Both the position numbers and the translations under genes were made by a program. Under the pieces are notes generated by a model. It saw only the letters and a list, made by a program, of their open reading frames with translations, was not told the origin of the DNA and searched no databases. From contig JAEDJA010000017.1 of NCBI GenBank assembly GCA_016296575.1, forward strand, positions 1-51,911: a stretch of 51,911 bases of DNA, in the 5' to 3' direction. Below, piece by piece: positions 15,681-23,884 of this stretch (the stretch's first letter is position 1; the number at the start of each line of letters is the position of its first letter). The stretch is from Treponema sp. GTDB taxonomy: Bacteria; Spirochaetota; Spirochaetia; Treponematales; Treponemataceae.

Positions 15681-16748
15681 ATGAGAAAATCAGTTATTGC
15701 GCTTGTCTTTTTGTCTACATGTCTTTCACTTTTTGCACTTGATGAAAGCCAGCGTCTATATAATGAAGCACTTACTTATTACGAAAAGGCTGACTATGGT
15801 CGGGCTTTAAAACCATGCGAAGAGGCAATCCGTCTTCATAAGGAAGATATTCAGGGGCAGGAAGAAATGATTAAAACTGCCCTTAAAGCTCCTCAGGTTG
15901 CTACAGTAGGAAACAGTATTGTTGAAATTCTCAAGGTGCTGAATAAAAGGGAAGAGTGGGATTACGTAAATCTGATTCAATTTTACCTGAATAAAAAAGG
16001 CGAGTCATATTTTGATGATAATATTGAAAACCTTCTGGCATATCTTAAAAAAATTGAATTTTATCCTGAAGCTCATAAACTGATTGGTGATATCTACAAA
16101 ATTGAAGGTGAATACGAATTTGCTGAAATGTATTATAAAAATGCCATAGACAATGCTGATGTTCTTGATGTTCTTGATGAACGCTACGAGATTCTTTACC
16201 AGCTTGCTGACATTTCCCGCCTTAAGGGTGATGAAAATGAAATGGAAACAAGACTTCTTGGCATTTTAAGTGAAGATGTATATTTTACCAAAAGAACACT
16301 TCCTGAAAATATGGTTTCTTTTATACGTAAAAATAAAGCTGATACTTTTGAAAAGTATTTCCAGATGTATCGAGCAGATAATTATTACATGATGAACGCT
16401 TATGTGCAGCTTTCTGATTATTACTTTAAAAAAGGGCAGATGGATCGTGCGCTTCAGTTCTGTACACTGGCTACTATTACAGGCTTTACAAAAATTGAAA
16501 GTGTAATTTCCAAAAGAGACATTTCTTTTGAATACACAGATTTTAAATCCCTTTTACAACAGGCTTCCTTTTATGATGATATAATAAAATGGGGTGTTGA
16601 TAATAATTTCTGGAAGACTTTGAATATGCTTGCAATTATTTCAAGAACCGATGGAAATGATAAATTTTCAGATGCGCTTCTTTACGTTCTTAGTGAATAT
16701 TCACCTATTGAGTACTACAGACGAGAAGCAGTACTTCTATTAAAATAA
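15681..16748 (+). CDS. exported TPR-like protein
   Basis: A 355-residue protein with a Sec signal peptide (MRKSVIALVFLSTCLSLFA, cleavage likely before LDES) and no lipobox, so it is periplasmic or outer-envelope. The mature region is made of helical pairs: QRLYNEALTYYEKADYGRAL near the N-terminus is a clear TPR, and PEAHKLIGDIYKIEGEYEFA and QLSDYYFKKGQMDRALQFC are further units. Such proteins normally scaffold other envelope proteins. A GGGAG site precedes the ATG. It follows ispG by 27 bases and is probably cotranscribed, with no obvious functional link. Confidence 0.75.
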   Translation: MRKSVIALVFLSTCLSLFALDESQRLYNEALTYYEKADYGRALKPCEEAIRLHKEDIQGQEEMIKTALKAPQVATVGNSIVEILKVLNKREEWDYVNLIQFYLNKKGESYFDDNIENLLAYLKKIEFYPEAHKLIGDIYKIEGEYEFAEMYYKNAIDNADVLDVLDERYEILYQLADISRLKGDENEMETRLLGILSEDVYFTKRTLPENMVSFIRKNKADTFEKYFQMYRADNYYMMNAYVQLSDYYFKKGQMDRALQFCTLATITGFTKIESVISKRDISFEYTDFKSLLQQASFYDDIIKWGVDNNFWKTLNMLAIISRTDGNDKFSDALLYVLSEYSPIEYYRREAVLLLK

Positions 16749-16789
16749 AAAAAAAGATCAGCATAATTTTTTATAATCACGCTGATCTT
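16746..16789 (-). terminator. terminator downstream of thrS (and possibly of the TPR gene)
   Basis: A perfect 9-bp stem (16754-16762 with 16781-16789) is followed on the minus strand by nine T. On the plus strand the same hairpin is followed by a weaker T-containing stretch, so it may act in both directions. Confidence 0.7.
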
Positions 16790-16802
16790 CTATAAATCTT
16801 TT

Positions 16803-16854
16803 AAATGTAACAGGCTGCGGTGGTTGAATTTACGCTCCCTGAGCCATTACATTT
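16803..16854. repeat. inverted repeat in the convergent TPR/thrS 3' region
   Basis: AAATGTAA (16803-16810) pairs with TTACATTT (16847-16854), with an inner GGCT/AGCC pair (16813-16816, 16842-16845) and a 25-base loop. The structure exists on both strands. A competing pairing of GGCTG with CAGCC (near 16859-16863) followed by seven T exists on the plus strand. Confidence 0.45.
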
Positions 16855-16869
16855 GGGACAGCCCTTTTT

Positions 16870-18621
16870 TTAGATTGTCATGCTTTTATTGTTTACATTG
16901 TCTGTAATGTAAGAAACAAAATCATTTACGCTCATTGTCTGCTGCTGTTTTCCACTTGATGGTCTGAATCGTACGCATACAGCATTTTCATCTTTTTCAC
17001 GCTGTCCTACAACAAGAATGTATGGAACTTTGTGTTCTGAAGTAAGCACTTTAATTTTGCTCTTCATATTGTCATCGCTTGTGTATGCATTGGCTCTGAA
17101 TCCAAGCCCAGCCAGTTTATCTGCAACTTCCTGAGCATAGTCATTGAAATCTGTTCCAACAGGTACAACAGCTACCTGTTCAAAATGAAGCCATGTTGGA
17201 AGTGCACCTGCAAAGTTTTCAATGAGAATTCCCATGAATCGTTCAATAGAACCAAGAACAGCACGGTGAAGCATTACAGGGTGATGCTTCTGATTGTCAC
17301 TACCTATATACTGTGCATTCAAACGTTCAGCACTTGGAAGCTGGTAGTCAAGCTGGATTGTTCCACACTGCCACTGGCGTCCAATTGCATCAATCAAAGT
17401 AAATTCAAGTTTTGGTCCGTAGAATGCACCTTCACCTTCCTGAATTTCATAATCCATTCCAGCGGCTTTACATGCAGCACCAAGTTTTGCTTCTGCCTGC
17501 TGCCATGTTTCAATAGTACCAACGTGATCTTCAGGCATTGTTGAAAGCTTTACAAGCAGGTTCTGGTCAAATCCAAAATCCTTGTATACATCAAGAAGCA
17601 GTTTACAGAATTTAGTAACTTCTGCTTCAATCTGTTCTTCTGTACAAATAATATGAGCATCATCCTGAACGAAACCACGAACACGCATGATTCCGTGTAA
17701 GGTTCCGCTTGGTTCATTGCGAACACAGTGTCCAAATTCTGCAAGACGCAAAGGAAGGTCTTTGTAAGAGCGTGGACGAGAATTAAAGATTTCAAGGGCA
17801 CCAGGACAGTTCATTGGTTTTACAGCAAACTGCTTCTTTTCTGATTCTGTTGTAAACATGTTTTTCTGGTAGTGTCCCCAGTGTCCGGAACGTTCCCAAA
17901 GTGTACGAGGCATGATAGCTGGTGTATTTACTTCCTGGTATCCGTCTTTTCTGATTTTTGCACGGATATAATCCTGGAGAGTAACGTACATATTCCATCC
18001 GTTTGGATGCCAGAAAATCTGACCTGGATCTTCTGGATCAAGGTGGAAGAGGTCCAGCTCCTGTCCAAGTTTACGATGGTCACGTTTTTCTGCTTCTTCC
18101 ATCATTTTCAGATAATCTTTAAGCTCATGTGGTTTTGCAAAACAAACTGCATAAATACGTGTGAGCATCTGACGGTCTGAATCACCACGCCAGTAAGCAC
18201 CTGCAATTTTTGAAAGCTTAAAAGCCTGACCGTTGATTTCCTTTGTAGATGCTACGTGTGGTCCGCGGCAAAGATCAAGATAACCGTCCTGTTCGTAAGT
18301 AGTAATAACTGCATCAGAAGGAAGATCGTTGATGAGTTCTACCTTGTAAGGCTGGTCCTTGAAAAGTTCAAGTGCTTCACTTTTGCTTACTTCTTTTCGT
18401 ACAAATTCAGCGTTAGATGCAAGAATCTTACGCATTTCTTTTTCGATTGCAGGAAAATCTGCGTCAGAAATCTTGATTTCTCCAAAATCAAAGTCATAGT
18501 AAAATCCGGTATCGATGGCAGGTCCAATAGCGATTTTAGTGTCTGGGTACAAGTGAAGCACTGCTTCAGCCATAACATGAGCACAACTGTGTCTGATAAT
18601 CTGCAATTTTTCGTCTGCCAT
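16870..18621 (-). CDS. thrS: threonyl-tRNA synthetase, TGS-less
   Basis: Class II synthetase for tRNA-Thr with 583 residues from the start used here. It opens directly with the editing (N2) domain motif IIRHSCAHVMAEAV, followed by the second editing motif YYDFDF and DLCRGPHV. The catalytic core includes MNCPGALEIFNSRPRSYKDL, PSGTLHGIMRVRGFVQDDAH and the C-terminal anticodon-binding domain. The N-terminal TGS domain of about 60 residues found in most bacteria is absent. I trim 22 residues from the longest frame: ATG 18621 is preceded by AGAGGT and gives MADEKLQ. Confidence 0.95.
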   Translation of the reverse strand: MADEKLQIIRHSCAHVMAEAVLHLYPDTKIAIGPAIDTGFYYDFDFGEIKISDADFPAIEKEMRKILASNAEFVRKEVSKSEALELFKDQPYKVELINDLPSDAVITTYEQDGYLDLCRGPHVASTKEINGQAFKLSKIAGAYWRGDSDRQMLTRIYAVCFAKPHELKDYLKMMEEAEKRDHRKLGQELDLFHLDPEDPGQIFWHPNGWNMYVTLQDYIRAKIRKDGYQEVNTPAIMPRTLWERSGHWGHYQKNMFTTESEKKQFAVKPMNCPGALEIFNSRPRSYKDLPLRLAEFGHCVRNEPSGTLHGIMRVRGFVQDDAHIICTEEQIEAEVTKFCKLLLDVYKDFGFDQNLLVKLSTMPEDHVGTIETWQQAEAKLGAACKAAGMDYEIQEGEGAFYGPKLEFTLIDAIGRQWQCGTIQLDYQLPSAERLNAQYIGSDNQKHHPVMLHRAVLGSIERFMGILIENFAGALPTWLHFEQVAVVPVGTDFNDYAQEVADKLAGLGFRANAYTSDDNMKSKIKVLTSEHKVPYILVVGQREKDENAVCVRFRPSSGKQQQTMSVNDFVSYITDNVNNKSMTI

Positions 18622-18722
18622 AATTTTACCTCTTTGTCTGGTTAAAAAAATATAGTGTTGTGAGAATAAATCTTCCAACAACACCATATTATAGTAAATA
18701 ATTAAGTTTGTTTCAATTAAGA

Positions 18723-19742
18723 CTAAAATTTACCTTCGTTGCCGTCGTTTCCAACCAGTTCATTGTGTTCTTTTACAAATTTTACACATTCATCAACTGT
18801 AGTGAAACAAAGACCTACTACTGTATCTGCACAACCATAATAAATTGCGATTCGTCCAGTATCCTGATCTGCCAGAGCTGCAACAGGAAAAGCTACATTT
18901 GGAACAAATCCTGTTGTTTCATAAGGTTCTTCCGGTGTGAGCATATAAGCATTTGAACGATAAAGAACCTTTGAAGGACAGTCTTTGTCAAGAATTGCAG
19001 CACTGAAAGAGTAAACAAATCCATCGCAGGTTGTTGCAACACCATGATAGAAAACCAGCCATCCTTCATCAATTTCAATAGGAGCAGGTCCTGTACCAAT
19101 TTTAACCCCTTGCCACCAGGCTGAGCCACCTCTCTGCATTACAAGACGATGTTCACCCCAATAAGTCAGGTCAGGAGATTTTGAAAGAAGAACGTCTCCA
19201 AATGGTGTATGTCCTGAATCACTTGGGCGGGAAAGCATAATGTATTTATTGTCAATTTTACGTGGGAAAAGTACACCGTTTCTGTTAAAAGGCAGAGTAG
19301 GGTTTTCCATGCGTGTAAATTCAACAAAATCTTTTGTTTTTGCCATACAGATTGCTGCACCATCAAAATCACCACACCACATAATGTAGTAGGTGTCATC
19401 AATTTTGATACAGCGAGGATCGTATGCATAATATGGGTCCCATGGATTTCCCTGTTCATCTTTCATGTGGATTTTTTCTTTGTTGAAGGTCCAGTGGATT
19501 CCATCAGGAGAGTCTCCAACATAAAGGAATGGACGTGCTGTGTAATCTTCGCAGCGGAAAACACCTTTGAAGGCTCCTTTCCATGAAACGACAGCACTAT
19601 TATAAATTCTACCCATGCCTGGAAAAGGGTTTCGTCCGATTACAGGATTTGCACTGTAACGCCATACAGGAAGATTCCATCCTTCAGGTTTATCCTGCCA
19701 TGGAATGTTTGGTAATGATTCACCGTTAATAATTTTACTCAT
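18723..19742 (-). CDS. GH130 family beta-mannoside phosphorylase
   Basis: A glycoside hydrolase family 130 phosphorylase, 339 residues, cytoplasmic. Family members phosphorolyse beta-mannosides (mannosyl-glucose, beta-1,4-mannooligosaccharides or beta-1,2-mannobiose) to mannose 1-phosphate. The five-bladed propeller shows YNSAVVSWKGAFKGVFRCED, then YAYDPRCIKIDDTYYIMWCG (Asp of the proposed general acid region), then GTGPAPIEIDEGWLVFYHGV. The subfamily, and so the exact substrate, cannot be settled by eye. It has a good ribosome binding site (GGAGG). With the alpha-galactosidase and the GH5 remnant it suggests use of galactomannan or glucomannan fragments. Confidence 0.88.
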   Translation of the reverse strand: MSKIINGESLPNIPWQDKPEGWNLPVWRYSANPVIGRNPFPGMGRIYNSAVVSWKGAFKGVFRCEDYTARPFLYVGDSPDGIHWTFNKEKIHMKDEQGNPWDPYYAYDPRCIKIDDTYYIMWCGDFDGAAICMAKTKDFVEFTRMENPTLPFNRNGVLFPRKIDNKYIMLSRPSDSGHTPFGDVLLSKSPDLTYWGEHRLVMQRGGSAWWQGVKIGTGPAPIEIDEGWLVFYHGVATTCDGFVYSFSAAILDKDCPSKVLYRSNAYMLTPEEPYETTGFVPNVAFPVAALADQDTGRIAIYYGCADTVVGLCFTTVDECVKFVKEHNELVGNDGNEGKF

Positions 19743-19763
19743 AAAAGAGCCTCCATTTCTTGT

Positions 19764-19792
19764 ATTATTAAGTAAAAAATGTGTAAAGTCAA
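19764..19792 (-). promoter_or_regulatory. promoter of the GH130 gene
   Basis: On the minus strand TTGACT (19787-19792), a 17-base spacer and AATAAT (19764-19769), followed by GGAGG and the ATG. Confidence 0.55.
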
Positions 19793-19857
19793 GTAATTAA
19801 GTAAATAAATTGATCAAATTGATTAAATATAATCTTTATCTAAATGATTTTTGATAA

Positions 19858-19869
19858 TATAATAAGGTT
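19858..19869 (+). promoter_or_regulatory. -10 box placed for leaderless rlmJ
   Basis: TATAAT at 19858-19863, six bases before the rlmJ ATG. The intervening AAGGTT is too close to the start to serve as a normal ribosome binding site. The -35 is weak. Confidence 0.4.
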
Positions 19870-20745
19870 ATGCTTAGTTATATTCACGCCTATCATGCTG
19901 GAAATCACGCCGATATCTTAAAGCATTTTGTATTAACAAGTGTAATCAATTATTTAAATAAAAAAGATAAGCCTTATACTTTTTTTGATACTCACTCTGC
20001 TTCTGGAGTTTATGCTGTTGATGATGAGCGTGCACAAAAAACAGGTGAAATGTCTGAAGGATTTATTAAGCTTTCCAGAAACTATGTTACCCAAAATCCA
20101 GATTTTAATAGTTATCTGAATATTGTTCAGTCTTTTTTAGCAGAAAATAAATATCCTGGAAGTCCTTTTATAGAGCTTTCTCTTTTGCGTAAAACTGATT
20201 ATGCACTGTTTTCTGATCTTCATCCAACTGAGCTTGAAAATCTAAAATCAAATGTAAAGGAATTTATAAAAAAGCATCCTGATACGGCAAAGACTTCTAT
20301 TCATCACCGTAATGGCTTTGAAATGCTAAAAAGTATGACACCGCCTTCCACAAAAAGGGGAGCAGTGCTTATTGATCCAAGTTATGAGGATACAGAAGAT
20401 TATTTTGACGTTTCAGATACAGTTGATGCAGTTCTTCATAAGTGGTCTGGTGCTGTGATTATGGTATGGTATCCGCTTTTGAGCCACCGAAGGGAAGAAA
20501 TTGAACTTTTGGTAGAAAGACTTGAGGCCAGTGCACAACGTTTTGCCATGGGAAAATGTGCTGATTTTCGATTAAAGGTGCAGGATGAAAATGCTCATGT
20601 TGAAACCAGTCTTGAAGACAGAGATACTTCTAAACCGCGACTTTATGGCAGCGGTATGTTTGTAATTAATCCACCATATACACTTAATGAAACAGTTTTA
20701 CCAGAGCTTGAGAAGATAGAAAAGCTTTTGTATAAACAAAACTAG
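19870..20745 (+). CDS. rlmJ: 23S rRNA (adenine-N6)-methyltransferase RlmJ
   Basis: RlmJ methylates A2030 of 23S rRNA (E. coli numbering). The 291-residue protein has the diagnostic N-terminus MLSYIHAYHAGNHADILKH. Later come DTHSASGVY, the catalytic-type segment LIDPSYED (DPSY-like motif) and the C-terminal MFVINPPYTL. The length is normal. It stands alone between the divergent GH130 gene and the convergent parB-like gene. Confidence 0.95.
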   Translation: MLSYIHAYHAGNHADILKHFVLTSVINYLNKKDKPYTFFDTHSASGVYAVDDERAQKTGEMSEGFIKLSRNYVTQNPDFNSYLNIVQSFLAENKYPGSPFIELSLLRKTDYALFSDLHPTELENLKSNVKEFIKKHPDTAKTSIHHRNGFEMLKSMTPPSTKRGAVLIDPSYEDTEDYFDVSDTVDAVLHKWSGAVIMVWYPLLSHRREEIELLVERLEASAQRFAMGKCADFRLKVQDENAHVETSLEDRDTSKPRLYGSGMFVINPPYTLNETVLPELEKIEKLLYKQN

Positions 20746-20746
20746 A

Positions 20747-21154
20747 CTACTTTTTTACAGGCTTATCAAAGAAATCACGGATTTTCTCAAAAAGATGTTT
20801 GAAGAAAAGATAGATTCTGTAGAAAATATTAGGATGACGCAGTCTTTGAAGTCTTTTGTAGCCTTCCATAAGTTCAGCATCGGTAAACTCTTTTCGCTGG
20901 TTGTTTTCTTCCAGTTCCATTTCAAGTGTATCTGCTTCACTCATATTTTCAATGATATTTGCATTGATGTTTGTCCAGTTTAAAAGCTTTGCTGCCTGCA
21001 GACGGCGTTCACCTGCAATGAGTTCATATTTTTTATTGATGGTGATAGGATTCATAAGACCATAGAGACGAAGACTTTCTTTAAGATCGTCCAGGTTTCC
21101 AAGATCTTTTCTGACTCTTTTGCGAATTTTAATGTCTTTAATAGGTACCAGCAT
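20747..21154 (-). CDS. ParB/sulfiredoxin-fold nuclease-domain protein
   Basis: A small protein (135 residues) with the ParB N-terminal fold. IKDIKIRKRVRKDLGNLDDL leads into LYGLMNPITINKKYELIAGE and RRLQAAKLL, which contain the ParB-type GERR nucleotide-binding motif (ParB proteins bind CTP there). There is no obvious central helix-turn-helix, so it is not a full chromosome-partition ParB. The C-terminal 30 residues are basic and aromatic (FYRIYLFFKHLFEKIRDFF), possibly membrane-associated. It starts four bases after the PBP1A stop on the same strand, so it is the second gene of that operon and may be envelope-linked. Confidence 0.8.
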   Translation of the reverse strand: MLVPIKDIKIRKRVRKDLGNLDDLKESLRLYGLMNPITINKKYELIAGERRLQAAKLLNWTNINANIIENMSEADTLEMELEENNQRKEFTDAELMEGYKRLQRLRHPNIFYRIYLFFKHLFEKIRDFFDKPVKK

Positions 21155-21158
21155 AAAC

Positions 21159-23711
21159 TTACTCCATCCAGGTGTTGTAGTCCGGATAATCCTGAACTAT
21201 TGAAGAATCACGTCCTGTGTATGTATCTTCTTCCTCTTGTGAAGGAGCAACATAATCTGAATCCAGGAAGTCAAGGTTCAATGTAAGAGGTGTGTCATCA
21301 ATTGTCTGTGCAAATCGATAACCTGATTTATACATTTCATTCTGCAGACGAATATAGGCAATTGTAGATCCCGTGTTATTTGAATGAATTGGACAAAGCT
21401 GTGTAGGCTGAGTACCTTCAAGGAACCATTGTGTTGTCAGGTGTGTTCCACAATCCTCTGTTGGAAGTCCACCACTTTCAGAACAAACTGTTGCTTTTAT
21501 AACTCCTGTCTGTGGCTGCTGGAACTGTTTTAATGGAAGTGTACTGTGAATTTCACTAAAATAATCACCCCATGCGTGACCAGCCAGTGTTGAACCTGTG
21601 ATGTTAAGACCAAGGGATTGACCAGGCTTGTCAAATCCAAACCAGAATGCAGCTGCATAGTATGGAGAGAAACCACATGTCCAGGCATCAGCCCAGTTCT
21701 GTGTAGTACCGGTTTTTCCACCCATTGGGAATGTATAAAGCTTTCCTTTTTCGTTTCTGTAATTGAATTTTTTAGCCTGGCGCCACAATGTACCACCGTG
21801 GTTAACAGTCTGCTTAAGCAGTTCAGTCATAACAAATGAAGTTTGAGGAGTAATAACCTGAATTTTTTCACCTTTTGCTGCCTGTTCACGGCGAAGATCA
21901 AGTTCTGGATTAAGAATTACATTACCATTTTTATCTTCAACAGTTCGGATTGCAATTGGTGTAACTTCTTTTCCACCATTGGCAAAAATAGCATATGCTC
22001 TTGCCATTTCTATAGGACGAACAGAACAAACTCCAAGTCCAATAGGATAACCTGGTACAAAAGCCCGGGCCTGTGTTTCAGTTTTAGGAATACCAAGAAG
22101 TGCAGTTGCTCTGGTGATAGCTGCTTCAAATCCAATGCCGTCAAGAACCTTAAGTGAAGGAACGTTCATTGAGTGAATCAATGCATACCACACCTGAACG
22201 TTTCCTTCCCATTCGCCTAAGAAGTTCTGTGGAATGTATGGTGTTCCGTCTGCAGTATAGAAAACAACCGGAGTATCAGAAATCATTGTTGTAGGTGTGA
22301 ATTTACCTGAATCTATGGCGGCAGAGTAGTAAAGTGGTTTGAATGTAGAACCTGGCTGAACTTTTGCCTGAATTGCGCGGATAAACTGGTTTTCAGAATC
22401 AAACTTGCTTCCTCCTACCAGTGCATCAATATAACCTGTATCAACACCAAGGGAAATCATGGTTCCTTCAATGGTTGTTTTTTCATTTTCCTGCTTTGAC
22501 AATGCATTTGCTTTATTGACGATGTTCAGCTTGAGATTTTCTGCACCAGTCATCATTGAAACAAGATCAATTACAGGATTGATTGTGTTCATGTATTCAG
22601 ATTTTGCTACACTTTCTGTTCGCTGAGCTGAAACTTTCATTTCTGGAATATTGAACATAAGGGCAAGCATTTCTGTCATAGGAATATATGTTGAGAAAGC
22701 AAGATTTGAACGGCTTGTGTGTTCTTTCTGATAACGGTCGTTTGCTTCTGCAATGTATTTATCCATTACTTTTTGTGCAACGGCCTGGTGAGAAAGATCA
22801 AGAGTTGTATTTACAGTAAAGCCACTGGTGTAAATATCGTCAGATCCATAAATCATTGTTGCAAGTTCACGGCGGACATATTCACTGAACCAAGGTGCTT
22901 TGTCATCACGCATAAGATATGCAGAAGAAGAAGTACGTGTATAATCAAAACCAGCCCAGTAATCTTCAAAAGACTGGTCAGCTTCTTCCTGAGTGATATA
23001 ATTGAAGCCTACCATTGAAGTAAGTACATCTGACTGACGGTTTTTAGCACGGTTTGGATGGTCAAATGGATTGTAGTAAGCCGGGTTTGAAAGCTGAATA
23101 ACAAGAAGTGCAGCTTCAGCCGGTGTGATTTCAGTTGCACCATGACCAAAGTAATATTTTGATGCAGCATTAACACCGTATGTTCCGCCACCAAAATAAA
23201 TCTTGTTCAGGTAAAGTTCAAGAATCTCGTTTTTTGAATAACGGCGTTCCATCTGAATTGCATACCACAATTCAGAAAGCTTTCGCTTAATGGACATTTC
23301 TGTTCGGTCACAATAAAGAGTACCTGCAATCTGCTGTGTAAGAGTAGAACCTCCACCTAAAGGCTGTCCTGTAACTTTACCTACAACTGCACGGAGAACA
23401 GCTTTTACAGTAAATCCTGAATGGGAATAGAAAATACGGTCTTCACGTGTAATAAGTGCATCTATCATGTGCTGAGGCAGGTTGTTGAATGCAATAATTT
23501 CACGTTTTTCATCGGAAACAAATTCTGTAATTACTTCTCCGTTAATATCAAGAAGCTTTGTTGGCAGAGCTGTTTCAAATTCAGTGATAAATTCAGATCT
23601 TTTTAGATTTTCTGTCCCTGATACTGCAAAACCAAGCCCTGCACCAAAAATGACACAGAAGAATAGTGTGAAAAACAAGAAGATAATCAGAGGTATTTTC
23701 CGATATTTCAT
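21159..23711 (-). CDS. class A penicillin-binding protein (PBP1A-type)
   Basis: Bifunctional murein synthase, 850 residues. It has an N-terminal cytoplasmic stub and one membrane segment (residues 8-30). The GT51 glycosyltransferase domain carries ALITREDRIFYSHSGFTVKA and GGGSTLTQQIAGTLY. The transpeptidase domain contains QPGSTFKPL (catalytic SxxK), SMN and the KTGTT motif. The C-terminal tail has four Cys residues. It is the first gene of an operon with the ParB-like gene. The start lies six bases after a TATATT box, with no ribosome binding site. Confidence 0.95.
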   Translation of the reverse strand: MKYRKIPLIIFLFFTLFFCVIFGAGLGFAVSGTENLKRSEFITEFETALPTKLLDINGEVITEFVSDEKREIIAFNNLPQHMIDALITREDRIFYSHSGFTVKAVLRAVVGKVTGQPLGGGSTLTQQIAGTLYCDRTEMSIKRKLSELWYAIQMERRYSKNEILELYLNKIYFGGGTYGVNAASKYYFGHGATEITPAEAALLVIQLSNPAYYNPFDHPNRAKNRQSDVLTSMVGFNYITQEEADQSFEDYWAGFDYTRTSSSAYLMRDDKAPWFSEYVRRELATMIYGSDDIYTSGFTVNTTLDLSHQAVAQKVMDKYIAEANDRYQKEHTSRSNLAFSTYIPMTEMLALMFNIPEMKVSAQRTESVAKSEYMNTINPVIDLVSMMTGAENLKLNIVNKANALSKQENEKTTIEGTMISLGVDTGYIDALVGGSKFDSENQFIRAIQAKVQPGSTFKPLYYSAAIDSGKFTPTTMISDTPVVFYTADGTPYIPQNFLGEWEGNVQVWYALIHSMNVPSLKVLDGIGFEAAITRATALLGIPKTETQARAFVPGYPIGLGVCSVRPIEMARAYAIFANGGKEVTPIAIRTVEDKNGNVILNPELDLRREQAAKGEKIQVITPQTSFVMTELLKQTVNHGGTLWRQAKKFNYRNEKGKLYTFPMGGKTGTTQNWADAWTCGFSPYYAAAFWFGFDKPGQSLGLNITGSTLAGHAWGDYFSEIHSTLPLKQFQQPQTGVIKATVCSESGGLPTEDCGTHLTTQWFLEGTQPTQLCPIHSNNTGSTIAYIRLQNEMYKSGYRFAQTIDDTPLTLNLDFLDSDYVAPSQEEEDTYTGRDSSIVQDYPDYNTWME

Positions 23712-23717
23712 AATGAT

Positions 23718-23746
23718 AATATAGTAGAAAATTCACTTTATTTCAA
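23718..23746 (-). promoter_or_regulatory. promoter of the PBP1A gene, leaderless placement
   Basis: On the minus strand TTGAAA (23741-23746), a 17-base spacer and TATATT (23718-23723), six bases before the ATG at 23711. No ribosome binding site is visible. Confidence 0.65.
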
Positions 23747-23751
23747 TAAAC

Positions 23752-23779
23752 AAAAAAGGCACGGATCTAAGTCCGTGCC
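23752..23779 (-). terminator. terminator of small RNA candidate 2
   Basis: GGCACGGA and its complement form a stem over 23758-23779, followed by six T (23752-23757) on the minus strand. It may also end transcripts from the M23 peptidase gene. Confidence 0.85.
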
Positions 23780-23832
23780 AATGCCCATCAGGCTTATCAG
23801 GGATATGGGTGGGAGGGGAAAATATCCCTGAC
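23752..23832 (-). ncRNA. small RNA candidate 2, C-rich loop
   Basis: A transcript of about 80 nt is predicted from the promoter at 23839-23867 to the terminator at 23752-23779. At its 5' end a perfect 10-bp hairpin (23822-23831 with 23797-23806) presents a 15-base loop, TTTCCCCTCCCACCC. That loop looks built to pair with Shine-Dalgarno sequences. An 11-base perfect complement covers the nrdD ribosome binding site (28859-28869) and another covers the ferredoxin gene's (25030-25040). It lies between the M23 peptidase and PBP1A genes and has no coding potential. Confidence 0.65.
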
Positions 23833-23838
23833 ATTTAT

Positions 23839-23867
23839 ATTATCGACACTGTGCGTAAAAATCTTTA
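23839..23867 (-). promoter_or_regulatory. sigma-28-like promoter of small RNA candidate 2
   Basis: On the minus strand TAAA (23864-23867), 16 bases, then GTCGATAA (23840-23847), one mismatch from GCCGATAA. The 15 bases beginning CGATAATATAAATGT are the same as at small RNA candidate 1. Confidence 0.6.
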
Positions 23868-23884
23868 ATCGAAAAATAAAAAAA

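Noticed and set aside
18654..18693. GTGTTGT/ACAACAC hairpin with a T-rich stretch in front of thrS, as a possible attenuator or T-box
   Set aside because: The likely -10 TATAAT (18688-18693) would start transcription inside the 5' arm of the hairpin, and no T-box sequence motifs are present.
22000..23711. Long antisense frames over the PBP1A gene and similar shadows over glyS, nrdD and gatB
   Set aside because: They are mirror frames of strongly conserved genes, with composition (many Cys, Phe, Asn) typical of antisense reading.
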